Source: Reyranella sp.
GTDB lineage: Bacteria > Pseudomonadota > Alphaproteobacteria > Reyranellales > Reyranellaceae
Direction: 5' to 3'
Length of the DNA stretch: 15,840 nucleotides
NCBI GenBank assembly: GCA_016780605.1
Contig: JADHLS010000029.1
Location: 1-15,840, forward strand
Part shown: positions 1 through 7,561 of the stretch, piece by piece
How the letters are laid out: the number at the start of each line of letters is the position of its first letter
Position numbering within the stretch: position 1 is the first letter of the stretch
Made by a program: the position numbers and the translations under genes
The notes under the pieces: generated by a model
Seen by the model: the letters and a program-made list of their open reading frames with translations, nothing else
Databases searched by the model: none
Told to the model about the DNA's origin: nothing

Positions 1-193
1 CGCGCAATGCACTCAGCAACTTCTCGCGAATGACGATCTTGTGGAACAGCTCGACGGAGTTGAAGTTCCAGTTCAGGTAGCCGGAGCGTTCGACCGGCGA
101 GGACGGCGCCAGCGCGGCATAGCTGACCTCGATCGTCCCGATGATCGCCAGTGCGGCGATCAAGGCCTTAAAACTGGAAATATATGAATTCAT
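1..193 (-). CDS. Partial membrane-anchored/secreted protein downstream of MBOAT (5' end only)
   Basis: Only the first 64 codons are inside the window; the gene continues past the left edge. The ATG at 193 has a good ribosome binding site (GAGGT, about 7 bases upstream) lying inside the end of the MBOAT gene, and the two genes overlap by 26 bases in different frames, so they are very probably translated together. The visible protein begins MNSYISSFKALIAALAIIG, a short basic/polar start followed by a hydrophobic stretch (about residues 9-29), which suggests a signal peptide or N-terminal anchor. It then continues with a Tyr/Trp/Asn-rich part around LNWNFNSVELFHKIVIREK. Genes directly after MBOAT acyltransferases often encode SGNH-hydrolase-like or AlgJ/DltD-like partners that take part in O-acylation of a surface polymer. 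That role is inferred from position; nothing in the 64 residues proves it. Confidence 0.7.
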   Translation of the reverse strand, partial: MNSYISSFKALIAALAIIGTIEVSYAALAPSSPVERSGYLNWNFNSVELFHKIVIREKLLSALR

Positions 194-1751
194 TCTGCGA
201 CCTCGCGGCGAAGAACACGACCGCGTAGAACAGGGCGACATAGAGAAGGGCGCGGACCTGCCACGAGAGGCGGTCCAGCAGATCGACGAATTCGACGCCG
301 TGACGGTAGGCGACGAGATCGGTCACCACCACCGGCAGGCCGAACAGGACCAACCCCCACAGCAGACTGTCGATCGCGGGCAGGGTCGCGAGCGACGACA
401 GGATCGGCCAGAGCTCGGCGGGCGTCGCCCGAAAGAAGATCCAGCCGACGCAGACCAGGTTGAACATCAGGGCGATGGCGAGCAGCGAGCCGGTTCGCCC
501 GAAGCGCTGGCGCAGCAGCTCGTCGATCGGCAGCAGCCGGTACAGAACGAGAAGCAGCCCGTGATAGAGGCCCCAGACGATGAAGCCGAAGCCCGCGCCG
601 TGCCAGAGACCGCCGAGGAACATCGTGATGGCGAGATTGCGCAGGGTGGTCAGCCGGCCATGCTGGTTGCCACCGAGCGGAATGTAGAGATAGTCGCGCA
701 GCCAGCGCGACAGGGAGATGTGCCAACGCTGCCAGAAGTCGGAAGGCGACCGCGACAGGTAGGGCGTGAGGAAGTTGCGGGTGAGCTCGATGCCGAACAG
801 CTTGGCCAGCCCGCGCGCTATGTCGGTATAGGCCGAGAAGTCGCAATAGATCTGGCCGGCGAACGCATACATGTAGATCCAGCCGAGACCGCCGCCGCCC
901 TGCTGCGCCGCCGCCGCTCCGGCCTGGCTGACGATCAGCCCGAGGTTGTCGGCCAGGCACATCTTCTTGAACAGGCCCCAGGCGATCAGGGTGAAGGCGC
1001 GCTCGCATTCCTCGGCAGACACGGCCGGCCGGCGCCGGACGATCTGCGGCAACAGCTCGGAGGCACGGGCGATCGGACCGGCGATCAGCTGGGGAAAGAA
1101 GCCGACGAACGTCACGTAGTCGACGAGGCTGCCGGTGGGCTTGAACTTCCGTTGATAGATGTCGGCCGTGTAGCTGATGGTGTGGAAGGTGTAGAACGAA
1201 ATGCCGGGCGGCAGCGGCAGGGCGAGCTGCGTGACGACCAGCCCGAAGCCCAGCGCGGCGGCTGCGTTGTTGATCTCGCTGCTCAGCCATCCCGCGTACT
1301 TGAACACGCACAGCAGGGTCAGCTGGACGACAAGGCTTAGCACGAACGCCGACTTTCGCGCCCGACCATCCAGAGAACGGGCAAGGTAGGCGCCGATGAC
1401 ATAGTCGAACAGGCAGGTGAAGAGCAGCGGGACGAGGTAGATCGCGCCGACGGTGGCATAGATTCCCAGGCTCGCCAGCGCCAGCACCCAATTGGCCGCC
1501 CTGGAGCCTCGTGCGATCGCGTAGAGCGCGAAGGTACAAGGGACGAACAGCAGCATGAAGGGAATGGAGTTGAACTCCATCCGCAGCCTTATGCGGGGAA
1601 GCCATTCCAGGCCGGGCGTCGCAGCGAGGTTGTCGTTGAAGAACGCCCAGACCAGGAGCGTGCCGCAGACGCCCGCCACGAATGCCTTGAACAGGCGCGC
1701 AAGGGCGCCGATGCGCCCAGCAGAGTCCAGCACAACTCTATCGAAAGACAT
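168..1751 (-). CDS. MBOAT-family O-acyltransferase (AlgI/DltB-like)
   Basis: This is a polytopic membrane-bound O-acyltransferase, the family that moves acyl (usually acetyl) groups across the membrane for O-acylation of exported polysaccharides or other envelope polymers. With the ATG at 1751 it has 527 residues. The family core is clear: the loop QRWHISLSRWLRDYLYIPLG (about residues 341-360) and the motif GGLWHGAGF carrying the catalytic-type histidine (about residue 384). Family members commonly begin at a sequence like MEFNS; here that Met is residue 58 (base 1580), so the protein has an N-terminal extension with one extra hydrophobic segment (FKAFVAGVCGTLLVWAFF). I chose 1751 because AGGT lies 8 bases upstream; a TTG at 1793 and the ATG at 1580 are alternatives. 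The gene overlaps the next minus-strand gene by 26 bases, which suggests a two-gene acylation cassette. The acceptor substrate cannot be told from sequence. Confidence 0.9.
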   Translation of the reverse strand: MSFDRVVLDSAGRIGALARLFKAFVAGVCGTLLVWAFFNDNLAATPGLEWLPRIRLRMEFNSIPFMLLFVPCTFALYAIARGSRAANWVLALASLGIYATVGAIYLVPLLFTCLFDYVIGAYLARSLDGRARKSAFVLSLVVQLTLLCVFKYAGWLSSEINNAAAALGFGLVVTQLALPLPPGISFYTFHTISYTADIYQRKFKPTGSLVDYVTFVGFFPQLIAGPIARASELLPQIVRRRPAVSAEECERAFTLIAWGLFKKMCLADNLGLIVSQAGAAAAQQGGGGLGWIYMYAFAGQIYCDFSAYTDIARGLAKLFGIELTRNFLTPYLSRSPSDFWQRWHISLSRWLRDYLYIPLGGNQHGRLTTLRNLAITMFLGGLWHGAGFGFIVWGLYHGLLLVLYRLLPIDELLRQRFGRTGSLLAIALMFNLVCVGWIFFRATPAELWPILSSLATLPAIDSLLWGLVLFGLPVVVTDLVAYRHGVEFVDLLDRLSWQVRALLYVALFYAVVFFAARSQNEFIYFQF

Positions 1752-1817
1752 CCACGACGACCTGCACGGTTGGGCCCGCTGACCGCACTGCAACCTGCCA
1801 CGACACTAAACGTCTGC

Positions 1818-1846
1818 GCCCGAAAACCAATAGTCCTTTTTCGGGC
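1818..1846 (-). terminator. Hairpin at the 3' end of the ABC importer operon
   Basis: A perfect 9-base inverted repeat (GCCCGAAAA at 1818-1826, TTTTCGGGC at 1838-1846, 11-base loop) begins at the last base of the permease stop codon on the minus strand. It probably ends or stabilises the importer mRNA and separates it from the MBOAT gene. No clean run of T follows on the minus strand, so a classical intrinsic terminator is not proven; an mRNA-protecting stem is equally possible. Confidence 0.5.
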
Positions 1847-2622
1847 TAGCCGACGATCTCGCCCCTGAACGCCCAGCGCGTCATGCGCTTCTCGACCAAA
1901 GCGCAGATCGCGTACATCAGCACGCCCATGATGGCGATGGCGAACAGGCCGGCGAAGGTCGTCGGCGCGTCGTTGCGCGCACTGGCCGACAGCATCAGGA
2001 AGCCGATGCCGTTGTTGCCGCCCACCGTCTCGGAGATCACCGAGCCGATGAAGGCGAGCGTGATCGCGACCTTGAGGCTGGCGAAGAGATAGGGCATCGC
2101 CCGCGGAATGCCGACCTTGGTCAGGATCTCGGTGCGCGTGGCGCCGAGGCTGCGCAGCACGTCGCGCATCTCGGGCTCGATGGTGGCAAGCCCGGTCGCG
2201 ACATTCACCACGATGGGGAAGAAGCTGATGACGAAGGCGGTGATGACCGCTGGCAGCGAGCCCACGCCCACCCAGATCATCAGGATTGGCACCAGCGCCA
2301 CCTTGGGGATGGCGTTGAAGGCGATCAGCAGCGGATAGAGGCCCGAGTAGATGAACGGTGAGGCGCCGATCGCCAGGCCCATCAACAGGCCGCCCGCGAT
2401 CGCCAGCAGGAAGCCGATCACGGTGGTCCACAGCGTGTCCCAGCAATAGGCCATCAGGATGTCGAAGCGGGCGACGAACACTGTGAAGATCTTGCTGGGC
2501 CTGGGCAGGATGATCTCGGGGACGTCGAAGACGATGCAGGCGATCTCCCAGATGACCAGCAGCACCGCCGTGGCGAGCCACGGCATGGCATGCTTCAGCG
2601 CCTCGCGACGCAGGTCGGTCAT
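1846..2622 (-). CDS. ABC importer permease (SsuC/TauC/ThiX type, BPD_transp_1)
   Basis: This 258-residue inner-membrane permease belongs to the nitrate/sulfonate/taurine/pyrimidine-precursor branch of ABC importers. Hydrophobic helices are spread along its length, starting at about residue 14 (WLATAVLLVIWEIACIV). The coupling EAA-type loop is visible near residues 159-170 (EILTKVGIPRAMPYLFASLK), which docks on the ATPase. The segment ILPRPSKIF after the first helix is typical of the SsuC/TauC group. The ATG at 2622 overlaps the stop codon of the ATPase gene in an ATGA arrangement and has AGGAG about 6 bases upstream, so the two are translationally coupled. It is the last gene of the importer operon, and a hairpin follows its stop codon. 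The substrate is unknown; taurine, sulfonates, pyrimidine or thiamine precursors are all handled by relatives. Confidence 0.93.
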   Translation of the reverse strand: MTDLRREALKHAMPWLATAVLLVIWEIACIVFDVPEIILPRPSKIFTVFVARFDILMAYCWDTLWTTVIGFLLAIAGGLLMGLAIGASPFIYSGLYPLLIAFNAIPKVALVPILMIWVGVGSLPAVITAFVISFFPIVVNVATGLATIEPEMRDVLRSLGATRTEILTKVGIPRAMPYLFASLKVAITLAFIGSVISETVGGNNGIGFLMLSASARNDAPTTFAGLFAIAIMGVLMYAICALVEKRMTRWAFRGEIVG

Positions 2623-3401
2623 GCGTGCTCCTGCGAGATGCGGTCGCGCAGCTCATGCACGATGTCGACGAAATGCGGCTCGAAGGTCGTGGCGAGCGAG
2701 CGCGGCCGCGGGATGTCTATCTTGCGGGTGAGCACGATGCGGCCGGGCCGCTTGCTCATGACGTAGACGGTGTCGGCGAGGAAGACCGCCTCGCGCAGGT
2801 CGTGGGTCACCAGCACGCCGGTGAAGCGCTTCTCCAGCCACAGCGCCTGCATGACGCCCCACAGCTCCTCGCGCGTGAAGGCGTCGAGGGCGCCGAACGG
2901 CTCGTCGAGCATCAGGAGCTCGGGCTCGTGGATCAGCGCCCGGCAGAGATTGGAGCGCTGCTGCATGCCACCGGACAGCTGCCAGGGATAGCGGCGCGCG
3001 AAGTCGCTGAGGCCCACCGTCTTCAGGAGCGCCATCGCCCGCTCCTCGTACTCGGCGCGGTTGCTCCGGAAGCGGCGCTTGTGCGGCTCGACCACCTCCA
3101 TGGGCAGCAGGATGTTGTCCATGGTGCTGCGCCAGGGCATCAAGGTCGGGTTCTGGAAGGCCATGCCGACGCCCTTGATCGGGCCCTTCACGACCGCGCC
3201 GGACACACGGACCTCGCCGGACGACGGCGGCAGAAGCCCGGTCACCAGCTTCATGATGGTCGACTTGCCGCAACCTGACGGCCCGACCACGGCGATGAAC
3301 TCGCCCTTGTCGATGCTGAGCGTCGCATCGGCAAGGGCGAGGGTCGTTTCCTTGCCCAGCCGGTAGGTGAGACTGACGCCTTTGAGATCGACGAAGGCCA
3401 T
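2619..3401 (-). CDS. ABC importer ATP-binding protein (SsuB/TauB/nitrate type)
   Basis: This cytoplasmic ATPase energises the importer. From the ATG at 3401 it has 260 residues and every nucleotide-binding motif: Walker A GPSGCGKST (40-48), Q-loop Gln83, signature LSGGM (142-146), Walker B LLMLDE (162-167), the D-loop ALD and the switch His200 in VTHD. The sequence after the signature reads QQRSNLCRAL where most relatives have QQRVAIARAL, a modest oddity. The reading frame also offers a GTG at 3407; I prefer the ATG because a GGGG stretch lies about 5 bases before it. The gene is separated from the upstream binding-protein gene by 135 bases that are largely filled by two inverted repeat hairpins, and it overlaps the permease gene by 4 bases. 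FQNPTLMPWRST is typical of the SsuB/TauB subfamily. Confidence 0.95.
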   Translation of the reverse strand: MAFVDLKGVSLTYRLGKETTLALADATLSIDKGEFIAVVGPSGCGKSTIMKLVTGLLPPSSGEVRVSGAVVKGPIKGVGMAFQNPTLMPWRSTMDNILLPMEVVEPHKRRFRSNRAEYEERAMALLKTVGLSDFARRYPWQLSGGMQQRSNLCRALIHEPELLMLDEPFGALDAFTREELWGVMQALWLEKRFTGVLVTHDLREAVFLADTVYVMSKRPGRIVLTRKIDIPRPRSLATTFEPHFVDIVHELRDRISQEHA

Positions 3402-3420
3402 CAGCACCCCGACTCTGGCC

Positions 3421-3464
3421 CATCCTTCGAGACGCCCGACTTCGTCGGGCTCCTCAGGATGAGG
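3421..3464 (-). repeat. REP-like hairpin unit A (inverted partner of unit B)
   Basis: Read on the minus strand this is a 44-base palindromic unit. The outer arms CATCCT and AGGATG pair, then GAG with CTC, then an inner stem GCCCGAC/GTCGGGC around a GAA loop. It matches unit B at 3486-3527 in its flanks but carries a completely different inner palindrome. It lies between the binding-protein and ATPase genes of the importer operon. Confidence 0.85.
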
Positions 3465-3485
3465 TCAACTCTCATTGCGGACTCC

Positions 3486-3527
3486 CCTCACCCTGAGGAG
3501 CGAGCGCAGCTCGCGTCTCGAAGGGTG
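3486..3527 (+). repeat. REP-like hairpin unit B
   Basis: Read on the plus strand: outer arms CACCCT and AGGGTG, then GAG/CTC, then inner stem GCGAGC/GCTCGC around a GCA loop. Compared with unit A, the outer T:A pair has become C:G on both sides, and the inner palindrome differs yet still pairs, so the fold is conserved while the sequence changes. Units A and B are in opposite orientation 21 bases apart and together form a BIME-like pair. Confidence 0.85.
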
Positions 3528-3536
3528 CGCCACGGT

Positions 3537-4550
3537 CTACTTGGTGACCATGCGGTCGGCCTTGGGCGGCAGGTACTTGCCGGTGAAGACCTTGTCGGGC
3601 GCCGGCGCCGTTGGCAGGCCGAAGGCCTCCGAGACGAGCTTTACCGACTTCGCGAAACGCTCGGGCTGGACGTCGCCCATGCCGTTGGCCTTGACGTAAG
3701 GCGTGAGCACGTTCTGCTCGAGCGACATCATCAGCCGGCGCATCTCGAGCGCCTCGTCGATCAGCGGATCGCGTTTCTTGGCGGCGGCGATGCCGACCTT
3801 GGGGTTGGCGATGACGTCCTTCCAGCCCTTCAGCGTGGCGACGATGAACCCCTTCACCGCCTTCTCGTCCTTGGCCATGTCGGCCGAAACCACGATGCCG
3901 TTGGCATAGACGTCCATGCCGTAGTCGACGTAGCGCATGGCGACGATGTCGTCGAACTTCACGCCGCGCGCCTCGAGGTCGAGAATCGAGGAGAAGTAGT
4001 GCCCCGAGATGAAGTCGACCGTGCCCTGCACCAGGCTCTGCTCGCGCAGCTGCGGGGTGAGGTTGACGTGCTCCCACTTGGTGATGCCGTTGATCTTGGC
4101 GAAGGCCGGGAACAGCCGGAAGGAGGCATCGAACACCGGCGCGCCGAGCTTCTTGCCCTCGAGGTCCTTCGGCGTCTTGATGCCGCTCTTCTTCAGCGCG
4201 TAGACGCCGAACGGCGCGTGGTCGTACGCCATGAAGACGCACATCACTTCCTTGCCGGGATTCTTGGCGTTGTACTCGATGGTGGCGTTCACGTCGGCGA
4301 AGCCGATCTGGTAGGCGCCGGTGGCGACGCGCTGCACGGCGCCGGCCGAGCCCTGGCCCGGATCCATCGTGACGTCGAGGCCTTCGGCCTTGTAGTAGCC
4401 CTTCTCCAGCGCCACCAGGAACGGCGAGGTCGGGCCCTGGAAGACCCAATCGAGGGTGAATTTTACGGGCGTCTGAGCGCTGGCCGGCAGGCCGGCCAAC
4501 GCCACGGCCGCGGCCACGGCGCCGCCCAGCCATTTCGCGAACCTGTTCAT
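3537..4550 (-). CDS. ABC importer substrate-binding protein (NMT1/THI5-like, periplasmic)
   Basis: This 337-residue periplasmic solute receptor is the first gene of the importer operon. A clear Sec signal peptide (MNRFAKWLGGAVAAAVALAGLPASA) is probably cleaved before QTPVKF. The mature part opens with FTLDWVFQGPTSPFLVALEKG and YYKAEGLDVTM, the pattern of the NMT1/ThiY-like fold. GQGSAGAVQRVATGAYQIGF follows, then the lobe-2 segment IKTPKDLEGKKLGAP typical of SsuA/TauA/ThiY receptors. Relatives bind thiamine or riboflavin precursors, pyrimidines, taurine, sulfonates or aromatic acids; the ligand here cannot be decided by eye. The start is fixed by the signal peptide; only a weak purine run precedes the ATG. 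The inverted hairpin pair just after the stop codon could keep this message more abundant than the downstream ATPase and permease parts, as binding proteins are needed in excess. Confidence 0.93.
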   Translation of the reverse strand: MNRFAKWLGGAVAAAVALAGLPASAQTPVKFTLDWVFQGPTSPFLVALEKGYYKAEGLDVTMDPGQGSAGAVQRVATGAYQIGFADVNATIEYNAKNPGKEVMCVFMAYDHAPFGVYALKKSGIKTPKDLEGKKLGAPVFDASFRLFPAFAKINGITKWEHVNLTPQLREQSLVQGTVDFISGHYFSSILDLEARGVKFDDIVAMRYVDYGMDVYANGIVVSADMAKDEKAVKGFIVATLKGWKDVIANPKVGIAAAKKRDPLIDEALEMRRLMMSLEQNVLTPYVKANGMGDVQPERFAKSVKLVSEAFGLPTAPAPDKVFTGKYLPPKADRMVTK

Positions 4551-4633
4551 GTTTCTTGGCCCCTGTCCGAGTTCCCCGTTCGCCGACTCTTAGGCGGTGA
4601 GCAACCATCCGCCAAGGGGATATCAGGCAGATT

Positions 4634-5443
4634 CTATGCCAGCCCCAGCATCCCGCCGATCAGGCGAAAGACATGCAATTTTGTCCAGATATCGGCCGGG
4701 CCGAAGCTCGGCCGCGCCTGCATGGCCCGCCAATAACGCGCAAGCGCCGGCCGTTTCTGAATCTCGGCGGTCATGCCGACGAATTCCATGCGCGCGAGGA
4801 ACACGGTCCAGACAACGTCGGCAACGCCATAGGCCGGCGGCACGAGAACGGCGCGGCCGTCGCCAAGCGTCTGCTCAAGCCGATCCATGAAGCCGATGGC
4901 ATCGGCGCGACGCTTCTCTGCCAGCCGTACGACGGACGCGGGGTCGAAGGTGCGGATGCGCCCGGCAAAGACGGCCGCGCGCGCCTCGTAGACCTTGGCA
5001 AGGTCGGGATTTTGCTTGGCACGCTCGAGCAGACGCCGGCGGGCCGCCTCGAGCCGCTTGGGGATCATGCGTCGGGCCAGCGCATTGCGGGCAAGCAGAC
5101 CGCCGAAGGTCAGTTCCTCGATCGGATAGCCGTAGTGCAGGTCGAGCCAGGCCTTCGTGTCGCCATCGAGCGTCGCATCGCTGACGCCGAGCGCGTATTC
5201 GGCAATGTCCCGGCTCTGGTCGAGAAAACGGTCCGGCAGCACCAGCGTCGGCACGGTCATGTTCGGGTTGAGCCGCACATAGTCCGGCTCCTGCTGGGCC
5301 ATCTTGAGATGAATATCCATCACGACCGAGTCGTAGGCGACGCCGCTTTCGATGAGCGCAAGACGCGCGATCATCGAATAGTAGGAGGACAGCGCGTGAT
5401 AGAGGCGTGGCTTGCCCGCGGGTTGGGGCTCCAAAGCGGGCAT
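4634..5443 (-). CDS. Glutathione S-transferase-fold protein
   Basis: This 269-residue cytoplasmic protein has an N-terminal thioredoxin-like domain (about residues 12-87) and an all-helical C-terminal domain. The cis-proline motif of the GST fold is visible as MTVPTLV (Pro65). The catalytic-loop position reads LSSYYSMIAR (residues 18-27), Ser/Tyr-rich with no Cys. The usual glutathione-binding Glu-Ser pair appears as Gln-Ser (QSRDIAEY, 76-83), so canonical glutathione binding is uncertain. At 269 residues it is longer than the usual 200-220, the extra length being in the helical domain. The ATG at 5443 has GGAG 7 bases upstream and sits only 4 bases after the stop codon of the small Cys-rich protein, so it belongs to the exporter operon. 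The substrate is unknown. Detoxifying conjugation or a non-enzymatic GST-like role are both possible. Confidence 0.88.
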   Translation of the reverse strand: MPALEPQPAGKPRLYHALSSYYSMIARLALIESGVAYDSVVMDIHLKMAQQEPDYVRLNPNMTVPTLVLPDRFLDQSRDIAEYALGVSDATLDGDTKAWLDLHYGYPIEELTFGGLLARNALARRMIPKRLEAARRRLLERAKQNPDLAKVYEARAAVFAGRIRTFDPASVVRLAEKRRADAIGFMDRLEQTLGDGRAVLVPPAYGVADVVWTVFLARMEFVGMTAEIQKRPALARYWRAMQARPSFGPADIWTKLHVFRLIGGMLGLA

Positions 5444-5447
5444 CCTG

Positions 5448-5666
5448 TCACTCCGGCCTTATCCTGACGCACTCACACGGTTCGCAGACGATCGGGCGCT
5501 CGCCCGAACGTGTCTCCCCTTGCGTGCAGGTGACCGTGCTCTTCACAGGCCTCGTGCCGGACGGGCAAGTGCATCCTTTTTCAAAGGATGCGGCGTTCGC
5601 CGACGAAACGCCGGCAACCATACAAAGCAGAAAAACCCCCACTGCGAGACGACAGGTGGCTCTCAT
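5448..5666 (-). CDS. Small secreted cysteine-rich protein of unknown function
   Basis: I do not recognise this family. From the ATG at 5666 it has 72 residues: a Sec signal peptide (MRATCRLAVGVFLLCMVAG and onward to SSANA) followed by a mature part of roughly 47 residues with six cysteines arranged as CxC, a lone Cys, then CxxCxC near the end (CEPCEC). Six cysteines could form three disulfides in the periplasm or bind metal. The 5666 start has AGGGAG 7 bases upstream. An in-frame ATG at 5684 overlaps the exporter stop codon as ATGA and would add six residues (MRGSDK), so either start is possible. Only 4 bases separate its stop from the GST-fold gene. Its 5' half uses more A/T-ending codons (GTT, TTT, CTT, TGT) than the surrounding genes, a hint of different origin. 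A perfect 9-base palindrome lies at the cleavage-site codons. Confidence 0.78.
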   Translation of the reverse strand: MRATCRLAVGVFLLCMVAGVSSANAASFEKGCTCPSGTRPVKSTVTCTQGETRSGERPIVCEPCECVRIRPE

Positions 5667-5680
5667 TTTGTCGCTCCCTC

Positions 5681-7441
5681 TCATGCTGCCTCGATTCCCG
5701 CCTGCTGGGTGGCGACGAGCCGGGCAAAGGCGCCGCCCTGCCCGACCAGCGCCTGGTAGTTGCCCTGCTCGACCACCCGTCCGTGCTCGAAGACCACGAC
5801 GCGGTCGGCGTCGCGGATGGTCGACAGGCGATGGGCGATGATGAAGGTGGTGCGGCCCTGCATCAACACCTTCAGCGCCTTCTGGATGCGCGCCTCGGTC
5901 ACCGAATCGAGGGCGCTGGTGGCCTCGTCAAGGATCAGGATCGGCGGGTTCTTGAGCAGCGCGCGGGCGATCGCGAGCCGCTGGCGCTCGCCGCCCGAGA
6001 GCGTGGTGCCGCGCTCACCCACCATCGTGTCGTAGCCGTTGGGCTGGCGCATGATGAAGTCGTGCGCCTCGGCGAGCTTCGCCGCCTCCTCGAGCTCGGC
6101 CCGCGTGGCGTCGGGCTTGCCGATGCGCAGGTTGTCGGCGATGGAGCGGTAGAACATGGTGCTGTCCTGGAACACCACGCCGATATTGCGCCGGAGCGAC
6201 TCGAGCTTGATGTCGCGATGGTCGATGCCGTCGATGCGGATCACCCCTGACTGCGGGTCCCACATGCGATGCAGCAACGACAGCGCTGTGCTCTTGCCCG
6301 CGCCGGTCGGGCCGACGAACGCCACCGTCTGGCCCGCCGTCACCTTCAGCGAGAGATGCACCAGGGCCGGCCGCAGGCCGTCATAGGAGAAGTTCACGTC
6401 GTCGAACTCGACGTCGCCCTTGGCGCGGCCGATATCCCTGCCATGAGGATTGTCGGGCACGGTCGACTGCGAATCGAGCACGCGGAAGAAATCGGTCAGC
6501 GCCGGCATCTGGAAGAAGACGCGGCTGATGAAGCCCGAGGCCGTGTCGAGGCGGCTGATCAGCATGGTGGCAAAGCCCATGAAGCTCACGATCTCGCCGA
6601 CGCTCGCCTGGCCCTGGGTGAAGAGCCAGGTGCCCAGCACGAAGATCAGGATCACGGTGATGCTCGAGGCGGCGCGGGTCATGACCGACAGCAACGCCCA
6701 GTAGTTCAAAACCGGATACTGCACCGCCAGGGTTTCGCGGATGATGCGGTTCAACTCGCCGGTCTCGGCCGCCAGCCGCACGAAGCTCTGGATCAGGTGG
6801 ATGTTGCCCAGCGCGTCGCCGGCGCGGCTGGCGAGCTCGCTGTGGCGATCCTCGACCTCGCGCTGCAGCCGATCGGTCCGGCTCACCACCCAGGCGTTGG
6901 CGATGGCGAAGAAGATGATCAGCACGATCAGCAGCGAGCCGAGGCGCCAGTTCATGAACAGGCTGAGCGGCAGCATGACGAACAGCGCCACCAGGGTCGC
7001 AAAGCTGTCGCGGAAGAACGACAGCCAGATGCCGAACAGATGGTCGACGCCGGTCAGCATCACTTTGAGCAAACGCCCCGAATGCTGGCTGTGATGGAAG
7101 GCGAAGGGCAGCACCAGCACGTGCTCGAAGAAGGTCGCCATGGCGCCGAGCCGCCGGCGATGGGCCATGCGGTCGGCCTGCAGGGAGACGATGATGTTGG
7201 CCATGATGCCGCCGATGCCGACCGCGGCCCAGAGGATCAGAAGCTGGGTCGCCTGCTGCCACAGCACGTCGACCGGCTTGTCCCGCGCATTGCTTAGAAG
7301 GTCGACGACCCTGCCGAACAGCACCGGCTCATAGAACTGCAGCGCCGCCACCGCGACGTTGGCCAGCGCCAGCGTGATCGCAAGCTTGCGCTCGGCCCGC
7401 AGCAGCCCGATGACCCGACCGTAGACGCGGAAGAATTCCAT
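5681..7441 (-). CDS. ABC exporter, permease-ATPase fusion, NdvA/ChvA (beta-glucan exporter)-like
   Basis: This 586-residue half-transporter, expected to act as a homodimer in the inner membrane, has an N-terminal six-helix domain (about 20-310) and a C-terminal ATPase domain (about 345-575). The motifs are complete: Walker A GPTGAGKS (377-384), Q-loop Gln425, signature LSGGE (481-485), Walker B ILILDE (501-506), switch His537 in IIAHRLST. Several positions recall NdvA/ChvA, the rhizobial and Agrobacterium cyclic beta-1,2-glucan exporters: the FFRVYGR start, [16 protein letters not shown]-like [10 protein letters not shown] (241-250), SRLD and DFFRVLD, and the length matches. No glucan synthase is in the window, so the substrate is not proven and I give no symbol. 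The stop codon overlaps an in-frame ATG of the Cys-rich gene, so exporter, Cys-rich protein and GST-fold protein form one compact unit. The ribosome binding site before 7441 is weak. Confidence 0.9.
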   Translation of the reverse strand: MEFFRVYGRVIGLLRAERKLAITLALANVAVAALQFYEPVLFGRVVDLLSNARDKPVDVLWQQATQLLILWAAVGIGGIMANIIVSLQADRMAHRRRLGAMATFFEHVLVLPFAFHHSQHSGRLLKVMLTGVDHLFGIWLSFFRDSFATLVALFVMLPLSLFMNWRLGSLLIVLIIFFAIANAWVVSRTDRLQREVEDRHSELASRAGDALGNIHLIQSFVRLAAETGELNRIIRETLAVQYPVLNYWALLSVMTRAASSITVILIFVLGTWLFTQGQASVGEIVSFMGFATMLISRLDTASGFISRVFFQMPALTDFFRVLDSQSTVPDNPHGRDIGRAKGDVEFDDVNFSYDGLRPALVHLSLKVTAGQTVAFVGPTGAGKSTALSLLHRMWDPQSGVIRIDGIDHRDIKLESLRRNIGVVFQDSTMFYRSIADNLRIGKPDATRAELEEAAKLAEAHDFIMRQPNGYDTMVGERGTTLSGGERQRLAIARALLKNPPILILDEATSALDSVTEARIQKALKVLMQGRTTFIIAHRLSTIRDADRVVVFEHGRVVEQGNYQALVGQGGAFARLVATQQAGIEAA

Positions 7442-7470
7442 GGGAGCCCGTCAGAGGCTCCAGCCCACCC

Positions 7471-7548
7471 TGTCGTCCTGAGCGTAGCGAAGGACCTCAT
7501 CGCCGCTTGCCACCGGCATGAGATCCTTCGCTTCGCTCAGGATGACAG
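7471..7548. repeat. 78-base palindromic intergenic repeat, copy 1 (inverted REP-like pair)
   Basis: Two inverted arms of about 25 bases (7470-7494 and 7524-7548) flank a 29-base centre that itself pairs (CTCAT/ATGAG and GCCG/CGGC). Each arm is also a small hairpin: GTCCT/AGGAC in the left one, ATCCT/AGGAT in the right one. Copy 2 at 11083-11160 is the same length with four base differences. It lies between the M20 gene and the exporter gene, both on the minus strand. Confidence 0.9.
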
Positions 7549-7561
7549 AAGGGCTCATCGG

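Noticed and set aside
141..1340. Long plus-strand open frame opposite the MBOAT gene
   Set aside because: It is an antisense shadow in GC-rich DNA: low-complexity Arg/Gln/Asp/Glu-rich translation, no family motifs, and a convincing membrane enzyme on the other strand.
3421..3527. Possible CRISPR or insertion-sequence ends
   Set aside because: Only two inverted units with no regular spacers, no transposase and no target duplication that I can see; a REP-type pair explains it better.
4551..4633. Possible promoter (TTGGCG, 17 bases, TAAGAG) before the importer binding-protein gene
   Set aside because: Only three of six bases match each consensus hexamer; in GC-rich DNA this is too weak to list as a feature, although a promoter is expected somewhere in this gap.
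3459..4736. 425-codon plus-strand open frame opposite the importer binding protein
   Set aside because: The translation is rich in His/Arg/Asp/Val with no recognisable domain and runs through the repeat units; the minus strand has a signal peptide and a clear NMT1-type fold.
6269..7297. Long plus-strand open frame opposite the ABC exporter
   Set aside because: Compositional shadow of the exporter frame; no start signal and no motif.
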